From Aquilaria yunnanensis (taxonomy: Eukaryota; Streptophyta; Magnoliopsida; Malvales; Thymelaeaceae): a DNA stretch of 64,000 nucleotides. Positions 24,070 to 36,276 of this stretch are shown piece after piece. Where the stretch lies: assembly GCA_039654915.1 (NCBI GenBank), contig CM077595.1:92545501-92609500 (forward strand), in the 5' to 3' direction. The notes beneath the pieces were generated by a model that saw only the letters and a list, made by a program, of their open reading frames with translations, was not told the DNA's origin and ran no database searches. A program made the position numbers and the translations under genes. Position 1 is the stretch's first letter; the number at the start of each line of letters is the position of its first letter.

Positions 24070-27000
24070 ATTGTGCTACTTGTGAAACAGGTGACTAATG
24101 GTTTTAAATTGAAAAATACTGTCTAATATAGTTTGTAATGTACACCTGTTTTACGCGGGCCTATTGTTGAAGTGTTGAATCTGGAGGCTTGATTAAACTG
24201 CTTGATCTTTCGCCAGCTAGAACTTAGAACTGCAAATACTGGTTCCTGCTACTAGCTGCTTAAGAGGTTAACCTTAAGTTGATGGTATAGTTGCTATTCA
24301 CTTAACAAATCAAGCACCTCAACTGCTCAACGTTGAATTGGACTTCAGAGCAACTGTAGGGGATACGTTGGAGTGAAACTAATTAGGACTTAGCTTTACA
24401 TTAATCATCCACATATACTTCTTCAGAGTCTTACTTCTCTCTTGTTGATTAGGCTACTCCACTACCTTAATCTACCGTTCTCTATCTCCACTGCCATCTT
24501 CCCCATTCTCCCTCAAACCAATTGAAAAGCCTGTTGATTTTAGGAGAGAAACCAAGAACCCTAATAGCTTAAAGACTCAAAACCAACTCAGGCAGGAGAC
24601 AGCTTATGGTTTACGTCGATGCGTGGTTGATTTCAGTTCTAGTTAACTGGTTTGTGCAGTGAATCAAGAACTTGTATGGAATTTGGTTTATTGAGTTAAT
24701 GATTCATACTGGCTCTGCAAAGACTGAAACAATCTCTCAAGGTTACTTAGTGTTGCATATTGGAAATGGCCAATGTAGCATGATGATCCGCAAAGTATAA
24801 GATGATTCTTGCTACTGGGTACTCTTTATCTGACTGAAAAAGGATCTGCTTGTTGTTCGATTACTCAAAAATGAGACTGATTTTGAAACCTGCAGTGAAA
24901 CTCATGTGAATTGCTAGGAAGAAGCTACTGCAGAGGTAGTAACTGTAGACAGTTAGTTGCACTTAGGCAGTTGATCAATTTCTATGGCTCTGGTATGCTG
25001 AGCACATCGATTACTGCAATATTGATTAATTGGCTTGTTTTATCGAAACAATTACTACAGAATTGTTAATTCCTCACTGAGATTTTATTTAATCTCAACC
25101 TTACTGCTTTCCTGCAGGTTCTGGTGGCATAGATCCAACTAGTTAATCTTTTAGTAGTTGATCTAGTAGCTAACATGGTACATAACTGTCTCTGCAAGTT
25201 TTTACTGTAAAAAATTCTTATGCGAGGATGAGATTCACTTACAGTAGTGACTATGATTCTTGCAGGAAGGTGCTGTTGTAGATATCTAGAGGTTTTGGTG
25301 CCTAGCTAGCAGAACTGTACATATTGCTGCTAGCAAGTGCTGTTAATGTAATTTGCTACTGGACCTCAGAACTGTTATGTTCCACGCTAATTTGGTCGTG
25401 AACTCCTAGTTTCTAATAAGCAGTGAATGATAATCTGCTGCAATGGATCCACTGTATAATTGTTGTAGGTTAAAAAGTAGTTCAGCAGGAAGCTGTTTCT
25501 AACATTGTGACTACATAAGTGAGCTGGTTTTGTAAATTTGACAATAAGGTTTATGTGAAACTTGGTTTTACTGAGTTTATGTTCTTGTTTTTTTTGTATA
25601 GTTTTGGTTCTTCGGAGATCGTAACTGTGATTTGAAATGTTTCCCGTAGCTTTTGGTTTCAAGTAGGATTTCCTGAACCGAGCAGTAAACACCTATCACA
25701 AGATTTGTTTTCCGCTCACTGTTAGAAACTAATATCAATGTTCGTAATGTTTTCTGTAAACTTACTGACAAGTGTGGGCATTCTGATACGTTTTAACATC
25801 AAAAGTTGCTTAAAAGCTTCAGCTGCACATCCGTCCATGCAGACCACTTTATTGCATCATTTTTCAAATCAATTTTCTCGCAGCTCCCACTTGTACTGTA
25901 AGCATCCAATGACAACAATTGAAAAAGATTGCAAGATGTGGCCTTCAAATGCATTGGTAACACGTGAAAGGCTAGTGAGCTGCAAAGATGTTTTTCCTTA
26001 TTTAGGTGATTCTTTGACTGAAAGTGATCTATGAAATGAGCTCTTCCCTTCTTTGCATTCTTCTGATAGATGGTTCATGTGTGGTCTGACACTTGCAGCT
26101 GAGCAGCTGGAGATGGAAGAAAGGAGAAGCAAATGTAAATACTCCTCAAACTGAGTTTGAGTTGTGAAATAAGTTACAGAAGTTATCTTATGAAAGTGTA
26201 CTCTGCACGGAGCCTTAATTATTGCTGATTCTTCTACCACAAAACACAAGTGGTCCTTCCTTTGATGGTTGGGATCTGATTTAAGTCCCATAATATTACG
26301 GTACTAGCTAGCTATTTTAATTTCTTCCTTATATTAGTAATTAAGATCATAACAATTCAAAGTGTCTTAATATATATATTTTCTGGGACAACTTTTTTTG
26401 GCCAAATTGGACGGAACTTGAAGTGTGTATTTTATTTTCTCTTTAGTTTCTTTTTATCAACATTTGAAGTGAGTTCGTAATCATCTAATTAAAATTGCTT
26501 TGAAGCTTTTTATTCATTGGACAAAAATGAAAATCTAAGTTTTAAACAACTGCACACCACATATATATTCCTGCTCGGCTGAAATTGTAATATTGCATAG
26601 TTTCAACCTCCAGGTACAAGCTATAATACATATGTTTGGGATTTTCTGAGCAATTGGTTATGATTTTCACTGCACACAATCTTCAAAGTACAAGCTAGTA
26701 CATAAAATTGTGATTCTCATTACATGTAATGTTTAATGCGCATGTGATGAAGGAAACAGAGACATCAGTATAGGTTTAATAGTTAATAGAACTAGCCTAG
26801 AAACCATTATTAAATCGAGTTAGTAGATTGATGAATTAACCGACACACATGTTGCATCAAAATCAAGAATTATGATTGTTTTTTTTTTTTTAATGTCGCA
26901 AGTAGGGTCTTAGAATTATGATTCCTTTAACCAAAATCAGCAACTTAGCAAGAATTTTTATGAAAATTTACAAAGTCACATTCTAGTTGTCGAAACTAAT

Positions 27001-28990
27001 TACTGTAATGATTATGAAGAATAATGTCTAAACTGAATTTAAATTGAGTCATGATTTTCCTGTATAACCATCTACAATTATTTCGTATTATGACTTTTTA
27101 TCCCAAAAAAACCGTATTATGACTTCTAATTGGCTTCTGACTAATTATGTACCTAATCTTTTTTATTAAATATTAATCACATACGTACATAATTAGTGAA
27201 TGATATCTTGATTTAGTGGTTAAGACTAAAGCCTTGAGACTTAGAAATTATATCAAGCTTAAATTCTACTATCAGTTGAGAGCTAATCCCACTCTTTTAA
27301 AGAGTTCGTCTGATTTATATTTAGTTTTTCATTCATTTAAATACCTATTAAATTGTTATATATATATATATATATATATATTCTTTTCATTGTTTGAATT
27401 GTACAAACACTCGTAAAATAAATGTATATATTACAAAAATTTGAACCATAAATCATATGTTAGTATTCCCCCACTTTTCTGTCACTCAAAATGCAACAAA
27501 AAAGTCTCAACCACTTATTTTATGTTAAAAATCATAAATAAGTAGAAGTTGCATATATATATTTTTTCTTCTTTATATTTGTAATTGAGATCATAACAAT
27601 TTGAAGGTTGCTAATGTATTGTTTGGAAAAATTTGTAACGTGTGTTCTCCCTTCCTTTTTTTTATGAAATATGCACCCTAGTGTTTCCTAAAAAAAATTG
27701 AAAAGCGCCCAAAATTTGATTTTATTTCAAATTTCACTTAAATTTGAAAAGAAATTGATCATTATTTGCAAGGTAGTGGAAATGCTGGAGAAGTTGATGT
27801 TAAAAAATAGGGGAAATTACAATTATATGTGATTTGACTTATCCTACATTTTGCCCACTTTATTTTAAAAAACTACACTTTATCTCAGCTTACTTTGCAC
27901 TGTTCAATAACATCTTGTAAAATCCAAGTTTAAACTATCTGGTAACCATATTTTAATAGTTTGAAAATTTTGAGTAGTATTATTTTTCATAGTTAGATGA
28001 CATGTAAAAAATTACTTATTTACATTTATAAAGAGGAAAGTACATTTACAAAGAAGAATGATTGATAAATTTGAAATGTTTATTAACTGAAAAAAAATTG
28101 GAGAAATTGAAATTATTAGAAGATGATTATTTATACAATTTAAATCAGGGTTTTAGAAGTTGCTATTGGATAGTGTAAAAGAAGCAGGAGAAAAATTTCA
28201 GTTTTAAAAAATAAGGGAGCAAAGTGTAAGTTAAGTTAAGCTAAACTATTGAGTTATTACAAGTTCCCAAAAGAATAAAGAACGTGAGAAATAAAGAAAA
28301 AAGGAAATATTAAACTGCACAATTCATCATCAGGGAAATATCTCGAAAGCAAGAGTATTTTATTGACAATAAAGTTGAAGGAAAAAAATTAGTTACACTT
28401 TTTCCTGTGTCAAGTTATTGTAATAGATTAAAACTATTTTAAATTAACTTTTTGATAATAAATTAATTATAAATTTAAATTATTGATTAAAAATCATTGA
28501 TTCCATTTATTTTAAAAAATACATATATGTCAATATTTTTTGTTGAAGAATGATGAAAAATTTGTATTAATTGGGTGACTGAAATAAATATTTGAATAAT
28601 TGATTCAAGTGATTAATTCCATTCATTTTAGAAAATTCCTTTTCAGCAACCTTTTGTAATTTAAGACAGCTTATATGTTTTTTTTTTCAGCGTTTCTAAT
28701 TTATTTCCATATTTTTACCTTTATAGTTTATGTGCGTGTTCTTTTAGTGATGTAAGGTTTTGTTATGGATAATAATGTAAGGTTTTTTTCGTTCCTAATT
28801 TAGTTCCATAGAATTTAAAAAATAATTTATCCATCCACACAAAATGTATCCATTTAATGTAATATAATTTGCCCTTAGTTCCATCAAGGTAAAATAAGGT
28901 AATTTTATTTTTTCAAATATGAACGTCCATATCAATTAATTAGTGGAATAGATAATGAAGTGTGTTTTATTCACATTTCATTATAGTAAG
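24070..28990. other. Long non-coding stretch, no gene recognised
   Basis: Nothing with convincing coding character. Noted items: a diverged repeat copy at 26210-26275 matching 19610-19680; a direct repeat of a 'GTAATTGAGATCATAACAAT' phrase at about 26328 and 27580; an (AT)n run at 27358-27380. ORFs at 25387-26291 overlap on both strands and are not supported. Confidence 0.4.
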
Positions 28991-29518
28991 TAGGTATGAC
29001 AAGTGGATGGGTAAAATCCATGATCCACGGATATCCGCCCATAATGGGTGAATAAATAGATAAAAATACCTGTGATGGGGTGGATATGGGTGGAAGCAAA
29101 TCACACCCGTCTAACGGCTACGGGTGGGTGGCAGGAGGTATCCATCGCGGGTAAGTCCACCCCGTCTACCAGCAAAACCCGCGAGTGTAAATTTTCTATT
29201 TATTAATTATAATGAGATGCAACAACTATATTTAACTAATATTTTATACTAATTCCCATTGAATATTTTCTTATATGTATGTTATGATTTTATTGTATGT
29301 GGAGAATGACTTTGTATGTATTTTAATGAAATTTAAAAAACATAGTTTAAATCGCAGGTTACTCGCAAGTACAAATTACCTGCATGCTGGTTATGGGAGT
29401 AGGTGAGATTTTTCACCTACTTGCGGATACTCGCAAAGCCATGGGTTACTAAAAAAACTATGTACACGAATGACAGGTAAAGGGTATTTGCACCCGATCC
29501 GCCATATTACTATCCCTA
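28991..29518. mobile_element. Non-autonomous hAT-type element (MITE-like)
   Basis: 528 bp with short imperfect terminal inverted repeats (TAGGTATGACAA at the left; ACTATCCCTA at the right, reverse complement TAGGGATAGT). A perfect 8-bp TSD ATAGTAAG lies at 28983-28990 and 29519-29526. The sub-terminal regions hold the GGGTGGGTGG, GGATATCCGCCC and ACCCGCGAG-type blocks common to a widespread plant hAT MITE group. There is no transposase. Confidence 0.88.
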
Positions 29519-29526
29519 ATAGTAAG

Positions 29527-29705
29527 AGCCATAATTTGTCACAAATAGAGTCATTAAAATTTTCCTAAATATTACTATATATCACTACAATAAATTGTTA
29601 AATATTATTTTTTTTGTCAACAATAAACTAATCTTAATGCAATTTATTTTCTTTTATCTTATATATGTATGTATGTATGTATAAATCAATTATATTTTAG
29701 ATTTT
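29527..29705. other. AT-rich spacer before Helitron 3' end
   Basis: Contains a short (ATGT)n run at about 29665-29680. No gene. Confidence 0.4.
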
Positions 29706-29732
29706 CCGTGCCTGACGCGGGTGTAAAACTGG
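29706..29732 (+). mobile_element. Helitron-like 3' terminus
   Basis: Hairpin CCGTGCCTGACGCGG (stem CCGTG/CGCGG with one G-T pair), then GTGTAAAA and the terminal CTGG, followed by T. Hairpin-to-end distance is as expected for Helitrons. The matching 5' TC end was not located; the hAT element at 28991 could lie inside this Helitron. Confidence 0.5.
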
Positions 29733-30361
29733 TTTCTCTCTATAACACATACATGCTAGAAAGCTCCCCTCTCTCGAATTCTTGTGCCTGTTAGTGAATT
29801 AAAATGTGTCTTTATTTAGTTTTGAATTGTGCTTTCAATTCAAGGTCTATAATTTGAGTTACAATCATTCTCATATTGCTACTTGAATATTAACCAGATT
29901 TTCGTCAACTTTGTTTTCTTGGTTTTAACAAGAAAACCTAAAAGAAAAAAATATGCCAGTTTAATATTGTAGCTCTCTTTAGGTATTTTTTTTGCTTTCA
30001 AAAATTATGCACATGTCTCCCATTTAAGAATCTGCTCCTTTTTCAGAACCAAACTTTTTTCCTTGTGTTTTCAAATCACACATTTCCTTTTCAGTTGTGT
30101 TCAAAGATATGAGATATTAAAGCTCTACAACATAGACAGGTCATTACTTATGAGGAGTCTTCTACTAGTTCCCTATTGAAGAAAATTTTTCAGCACTCAT
30201 AAATAACATTAATTGGTGTGTACATAGAATATGTTATAAAATTTTATGAAACTTTTAATTGATAATAAAAGAAATAATTAAAAGCAATGGTTTAGTTAAC
30301 TTTCAATAATGGTATAGATAACGAAAATAATAATAATATGTAGAAACAATTAAATAACCAA
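29733..30361. other. Spacer between Helitron ends
   Basis: AT-rich, no ORF or RNA gene seen. Confidence 0.4.
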
Positions 30362-32573
30362 TCTATTATATTATTATAAAAGCGAAGCAAAGGACGTTTT
30401 ATCAATTGGACACTTCATTATAGTCTAACTGAATGCCACGTTAAAATTTTATTTCATAAATGATAAATTATCTTTAAATTTTTAATATAATAAAAAAAAA
30501 TCCACTTAATGTTCTTCTCAATTTTGATCTAAGATTGACTTTTTGTCCAAAATGTTGATATTTAACCTAAAATTCTGTGTTTTAACCAAAACCATACCAC
30601 GCAGTCAGAGCTTTAAAATTTAGATTACCTATTAAATTAATTGGAAAATCAAATTTCACAATTAATTAGCCGATTAAATGTATTTGAAGTTAATATTTAA
30701 CCATATATACATACAAAGTATTCCGTAAAAATTCAAACTTCCATGTATAGCATTTTTTCTTATTTAATTACCATATCATGTTTAATGTATTTTGGAAACT
30801 AATACTATTCCTTTTAAATTTAGGTCTATATATACTAACACATCTACAAACCCCTACAGCAACGTAATTTTCCTCTCCCATTCTCTCTCATAAAATTCTA
30901 ATTTTCCAACTTTTGTTGTCAGTAAAATTTTATTTGCATCTAATTTGTTATTCATTTTATTTCATAAATTAGTGCTATTGCTTTTAAATTAATAATTATA
31001 TTTTTGTAACATTCAAGATTATTGATGTTCCAATTCTATATGATATATTCCATTTGTCTTACAAAGCTTGTTCCCTTTATTTTTCACAATAATTAATTTA
31101 TGATTTTATTTCTTTTAGAGTTTTTTTGTAGAGATATAAATTTTTTATATGAAAATGGTACCTTAAAGACTCTAGTTTATTAATGTAATTAAAAAAAATA
31201 TATAATACAAATTAATGTAAATATATATTAGTCAAACTTTTATTAAAAAAGGTAAAAAGGTTATCTTTTGTGAAACAGATGAATCACTATTTAATCCTTA
31301 AGTTACTTGAATTTATTCAATTTTTTTTGTTTATAGGAAATGATGGTTTTTAATCGACCGATTATACTGTGTATAAGGGTGACTGCGTACATCAATATTC
31401 ATCAATATAATTACAGCCCCTTTTCGCCAATGGAATTTTCTTTACCGAGAAAAAAAAGATTATTCGCCTTTAATTCGGGCACATTCATGGTCAAGTGAAA
31501 TATATAACAATATATTTTTTACAATATTATTTTATGGAACTACAGTTTCCTGTTTTCTGCTGTTTGCATTTGTATTCCCCCAATACAATGTTATTTTTCG
31601 ATTGAGTAATAATAAGTATTTCTTTTCTCTTTGTTTCTGATTTGTAGAGTACGGGCCCATACAATGCCCATAACCGGCAAATCCATAATAGACATATCTA
31701 AGACGGAGCATAAAAAGCCTAACCGGCCAATGAGGAAACCAATAGAAGATGGAAATAGGATCTCAAAATTACGGGATAGACTAGATGATTTTCCTCCAGA
31801 AGTGATCCTCTTGAATCGCCCTCAACTATATAAGCTAGCCTCACTCATTAATTCCAAGGCATAAGATTTCTGTTAAGCACTCCATCATTTCTTTGTATTT
31901 ACCGGAAACTAACTTAATCATTAAAGAGTTCCCCCCCCCCACCCCCCCCAGGACACATCCTGAGGCTTTGATACTGTCTTTGAGTGTAGGATCTATGTTC
32001 ACCACCCATCAAGCTAATGGCCTAAACCCTTACGAACTCGTGGACTATCACTTATTTATGATGGAGGTAAAACAATATCATTTCATTCAAAAATTGAAAC
32101 TCATTTCATTGGTTCATGTGTTGGGAAATCTTAACTAATACTCTATATATTTACAGGCAATTGATGTAATCGTTCGCCTATCAAGTGAGACAAAAATGAC
32201 CAGAGAGAAAGAAAAAATGTTTAATTAGGATAAACTTATTCATAATTCTAGAATCTACAATCATTTTCTTCCAATTTTGGCATTTTAGAGTTGTAGAAAG
32301 GTAAACTCTAGAGTTGATTGTTCGATGTTGGCATTGGCAGCTAAAGTAATTTCCAAGTAATAAAAAACTAAATTAAATTAAATTGTCATGTTTTCAATAT
32401 AGTGAGACAAGCTTTGGTTGAATCAAAGTTGCCATATCAGCATAGATAAAAAAAAGTAAAGATAAATCAATTTAGATATATTTAGACACAGTGTAAAATA
32501 GAAATTGTGAAATGAAATAAATAAAAAACGTTAGCAAATTATCCGTCAATGGAGTATCAAATCAAAAACTCAT
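30362..32573 (+). mobile_element. Helitron-like 5' end, truncated at the Tat-like element
   Basis: A|TCTATTATATTATTATAAAA at 30361-30381 fits the plant Helitron 5' consensus (TC start after A, AT-rich, then AAGCGAAGC). No 3' hairpin and CTRR end is found before 32574, where the LTR element begins without a TSD. The right part of the Helitron is therefore missing, or the end call is wrong. It would contain the gene fragment at 31647-32228. Confidence 0.45.
31647..32228 (+). pseudogene. Spliced-gene fragment, unrecognised, possibly Helitron-captured
   Basis: Three exon-like blocks. Block 1 (31647 to about 31857) follows 'TTTCTGATTTGTAG' and encodes a basic stretch ending DDFPPEVILLNRPQLYKLAS. 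Block 2 (31952-32066) follows a C-rich tract ending CAG, contains SVGSMFTTHQANGLNPYE, and ends at GAG|GTAAAA. Block 3 (32157-32228) follows TATTTACAG, is in phase with block 2, and ends in TAG after 24 codons. Blocks 2 and 3 join cleanly in phase 0. The donor of block 1 is poor (only a GC-type site before an in-frame TAA) and its phase does not match block 2. I recognise no family. It is probably a captured and decaying piece of a host gene. Confidence 0.4.
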
Positions 32574-35114
32574 TGTTGACACCCGATTTCGTCCGGGTGT
32601 TTTAAAATTTTGAAAAAAATTTTATTAAAAAAAATTAATTTAAAAAAAATATATTACTATTATTATTAAAAAAAAATTTAATTAGTTTAAAATATATTTT
32701 TGTTTTGTGAAAATTTGATTTAAAATGATATATGTGTGAATATGTGTATGTTTGAAATAAAATAAAATTTCATGAAAAAAATGACAAAAAATTAAAAGTT
32801 TGAGGTAAAAATGACAAAATTGAGAAGTTTCGGAAAGAATTGACAAATTCTAAAAGTTCCAGGAGCATTTGGTAGTTTGTCACATAAAATTTTGAGCCTG
32901 CCGACGTTTTTGGCTCAAATTGACAGAAAACGACAAAATTGTCAAAATCAGAAGCTTCAGGAACTTATCCTGAGGCTGAGAGACGTAAAGGACTAAAATT
33001 GTCATTTTACCAATTTAAAAGATAAGTTTGAAATTTTTTATTAATTTATCCATCAACAGTTCAGCCAAACTTCCTCTATAAATAGCCCCCCAAATTTTGT
33101 GCTGAACACAGAGAAAAATAGAAAGAAAAGCTTAGAGCTCCGTTTTTAAAATAGAAAAAATTACAGCCTTAGTCCCTAGCTCTCCTTCCTTTCCTCAGAA
33201 AATCTCAAAACTTTTCATTTTGACGATTAAGCCATCTTCTTCCCCCCCCCCGCGCCCTCTGTTTCCATTTCTCAGAATTCAGAATTTAAAATCAAGGGTA
33301 CAACTCTCATTTAATCCTTCATCTTTTCAATTTCTTTCACTTTGGTCACTAACTTTGTATTTTATTCTTGCAGAATTAATTACTAACCCTTTTAATTTTT
33401 ACTTGTTTATTTATTATTTGTTTATTACTAACCCCTTTTTTTATTGTTGTTATTAACTTACTAACAACTAACTTTTAATACTATTATTGTTACTAACCTT
33501 TTAATTTTTGCATTATTACTAACTTTTATAATTGTTGTTAACAATTAATTAACTTTTATTATTGTTGTTAATTAATTAATTTAATTAACTTGGCTAACTT
33601 TTATTATTGTTGTTAATTAATTAATTTAATTAACTTGGCTAGCTTTTTATTATTTTTGTTAATTAATTAATTTAATTAATTTGGCTAACTTTTTATTTAT
33701 TGTTGTTAATTAATTTAATTAATTTGGCTAACTTTTTATTTATTGTTGTTAATTAATTTAATTAATTTGGCTAACTTTTTATTATTGTTGTTAATTAATT
33801 AATTTAATTAACTTGGCTAACTTTTTACTGTTGTTAATTAATTAATTTAATTAACTTGGCTAACTTTTTATTATTGTGGTTAATTAATTAATTTAATTAA
33901 CTTGACTAACTTTTTATTATTGTTGTTTAACAATTAATTTAATTAACTTTGCTAACATTTATTATTATTTTTAAAGTGGATGGCCAAAAAGCCCCACTTT
34001 ATTATTATTAATTTTTTTTTCTTTATATAATTTTTTTATTTAATTCACCTTTACCCTTTACTAATTAATAAATAAATGAAAATTAAAAGAAGATTATTTT
34101 GTAATTAATTATTAAGGCTAATAAAAATTTATTTTTAAAAAAGCCAATTATTTTTATTTTTATATACATGTTTTTAATTCTTTAAAGATAACAAAAAGTT
34201 AAAATTAATTTTAATAGTTATTTTTATCCAGTAAAAATAATAAAAAAATAAAAATAAAACCTGTTTAAAAAAATACATGAAAATAAGACTTTATATTTTA
34301 CTGATTTATTTAAAATATAACTTTTAAATCCACTAAAATAATAAATATTTTTCATTAAACAAGAAAACAAAAAGAAAATTAAAACAAGATAAGAAAAAGA
34401 TAAGAAAGATAAGAAAAAGATAATAAAGATAAGAAAGATAAGATAAGATAAGAAAGATAAGAAGGAAAAGAAAGAAAAGAAAGAAAAGAAATAAAAATTT
34501 TTAGATTATTAATGAATCTAAAAATTCTATAACAAAAAGAATTACGAATTAGTAATTAAACTAATAATTAATTCCATAAAAATAAGAATTAAATAATTAA
34601 CTATAAATTAAATCAACTTACATATCCGGATGATCCGTCAGGATCTGCGGTTTTAAAAAAATATCACCCTTTTAATTAAATAAATTAAATAAAAAAAAAG
34701 ATAAAAATCCATATTTACAATATGGATTAAATTATTTAAAAGTTCACCAAATTCCGTGTCCAAATGACTCGGCAGAGTCCATGGTTCGGAATCAAAAATC
34801 TTCCGTGTCCAAATGACTCGGCAGAGTCCATGGTTCGGAAGTATAAAATTTCATACAAATTAATTAATTTAAAAATCCACATTTCGACTAATCCAGTTAA
34901 AATTTCTAATTTTGAAAATTAACTGAGAATTATTTAAAAGCAAAGCAAAACAAAATTAAAATCAACTAAGGTGCCAATTTTTGGGCGTTTTAACAAAGTT
35001 GTTTTAACGTAACCGTACTCCCGATCCCCGAACTCTCGCAGACCAATTTTAAGGTGACCAATCGACCTAAGAAAACTGATTGGTGGCGACTCCCGAAAAC
35101 CCGACGTTGCCACA
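32574..35114 (+). repeat. 5' LTR of the cargo element
   Basis: 2541 bp, TGTTGACACCC...GTTGCCACA. TATA box TATAAATA at 33077-33084. A minisatellite of 'TTAATTAATTTAATTAACTT' plus 'GGCTAACTTTTTATTATTG' units of about 45-50 bp runs from about 33540 to 33960. Paired motifs are CGGATGATCCGTCAGGATC (about 34627) and TGACTCGGCAGAGTCCATGG twice (34765, 34815). The last 2.05 kb is nearly identical to the 3' LTR; the first 0.48 kb is clearly diverged. Confidence 0.95.
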
Positions 35115-35117
35115 GCT

Positions 35118-35136
35118 TGGCGACTCCGCTGGGGAC
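35118..35136 (+). other. Primer binding site
   Basis: TGGCGACTCCGCTGGGGAC starts 3 nt after the LTR end, in the standard position, with the TGG that pairs with a tRNA CCA end. Tat/Ogre elements are reported to use a tRNA-Arg-type primer, and this sequence fits that pattern. The same TGGCGACTCC core also occurs inside the LTR tail at about 35082. Confidence 0.85.
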
Positions 35137-36276
35137 GCGACGTTAGTGAGTCGAGCCTACAAGTTGATTTATTTTGATTTGCTTTGCTTATATTTATGTG
35201 GATTTATATGTTATATTTACTTAGGTAAACATGCATTATGCATTCACAATATGAAGCTCTATACCCGAGCTTCTTCAAAGCGAACACGTTCTTTCTAAGC
35301 GGAATTGGTGTTGTTGTCCTTGAGAGGCCATGGTCTCCAAGCCTTCACCGGTTTCAAAGTAGCAAAGTAGTGTATTGCCTTCTGAGACGGTTAGTCTCTG
35401 CATGGGCCCACGAAAAGCTACGACTCGAATTAATCCATTCCTTACATTAACCCTAGAGGGTAAGGAATCGGGCCGTCACTATGATTTAGTGACGGGATTC
35501 GGGAACTATCCCTTGCCTTTTGATAAGCTACCTTATGCATATAGAACTCCCCACTTAACCATAGAACTGACCATAGAATTTATACCATTTTACCAACGCC
35601 ATAAGCACGTCCTTGTTATGCTATGTTGTTGCTCTACACTTTTATTTTCTTCGTGTCTTATATTTATGGTTTTAATTCATTTTTCCATAATACTTCATGA
35701 GTTGTTAATTGTTATTTAACTTATTAATAACCTTATCTTTCTTGTGCAATTATTCTTCATGCATCAAAACCACGCATCAAATTATGCTAACTTTTTGGTC
35801 TTTATAATGACAACTAAAAGTTTTGAAGTTCTACGATAATGGATAAGCAAACTCACTCATTGCATGCATTCCATTACATTAATCACGTGCATATAAAATC
35901 TGATAAAAATAATCTCATTGCATGCATTCCATTACATTAATCACATGCATATAAAATCTGATAAAAATAATCTCATTGCATGCATTCCATTACATTAATC
36001 ACGTGCATATAAAGTCTGATAAAAACATAATCTCACTTTATATTGCATGCATCCATTACATCAATCACACGCATATAAAATCTGATAAAAATAATCTCAT
36101 TGCATGCATTCTATTACATCAATCACGTGCATATAAATTTTGATAAAAACATAATCTCATTGCATGCATCCATCACATCAATCATATACGCATAGAATCT
36201 AATAAAATAAATATTCCTTTAAAAAGGTAAAATTGGACCTTAACACCGATATTCAACTCGACTCCAAACAAGATTA
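35137..36276 (+). other. Leader region of the cargo element
   Basis: Untranslated leader between PBS and gag. The first 600 bp have overlapping short ORFs without motif support. A tandem array follows (separate entry). The last 60 bp run into the gag ATG. Confidence 0.6.
35850..36217 (+). repeat. ~59-bp tandem repeats in the leader
   Basis: Six full copies plus a partial one (phases at about 35861, 35920, 35979, 36044, 36102, 36162). Each contains TTGCATGCATTCCATTACAT and AATCACGTGCATATAAAATC. They end about 60 bp before the gag start. Confidence 0.92.

Noticed and set aside
25387..26291. Overlapping 97-101-codon ORFs on both strands
   Set aside because: No motif, no splice context, mutually overlapping; treated as chance.
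35860..36217. Evenly spaced repeats considered as a CRISPR array
   Set aside because: Plant retroelement leader; units are contiguous diverged tandem repeats without unique spacers.
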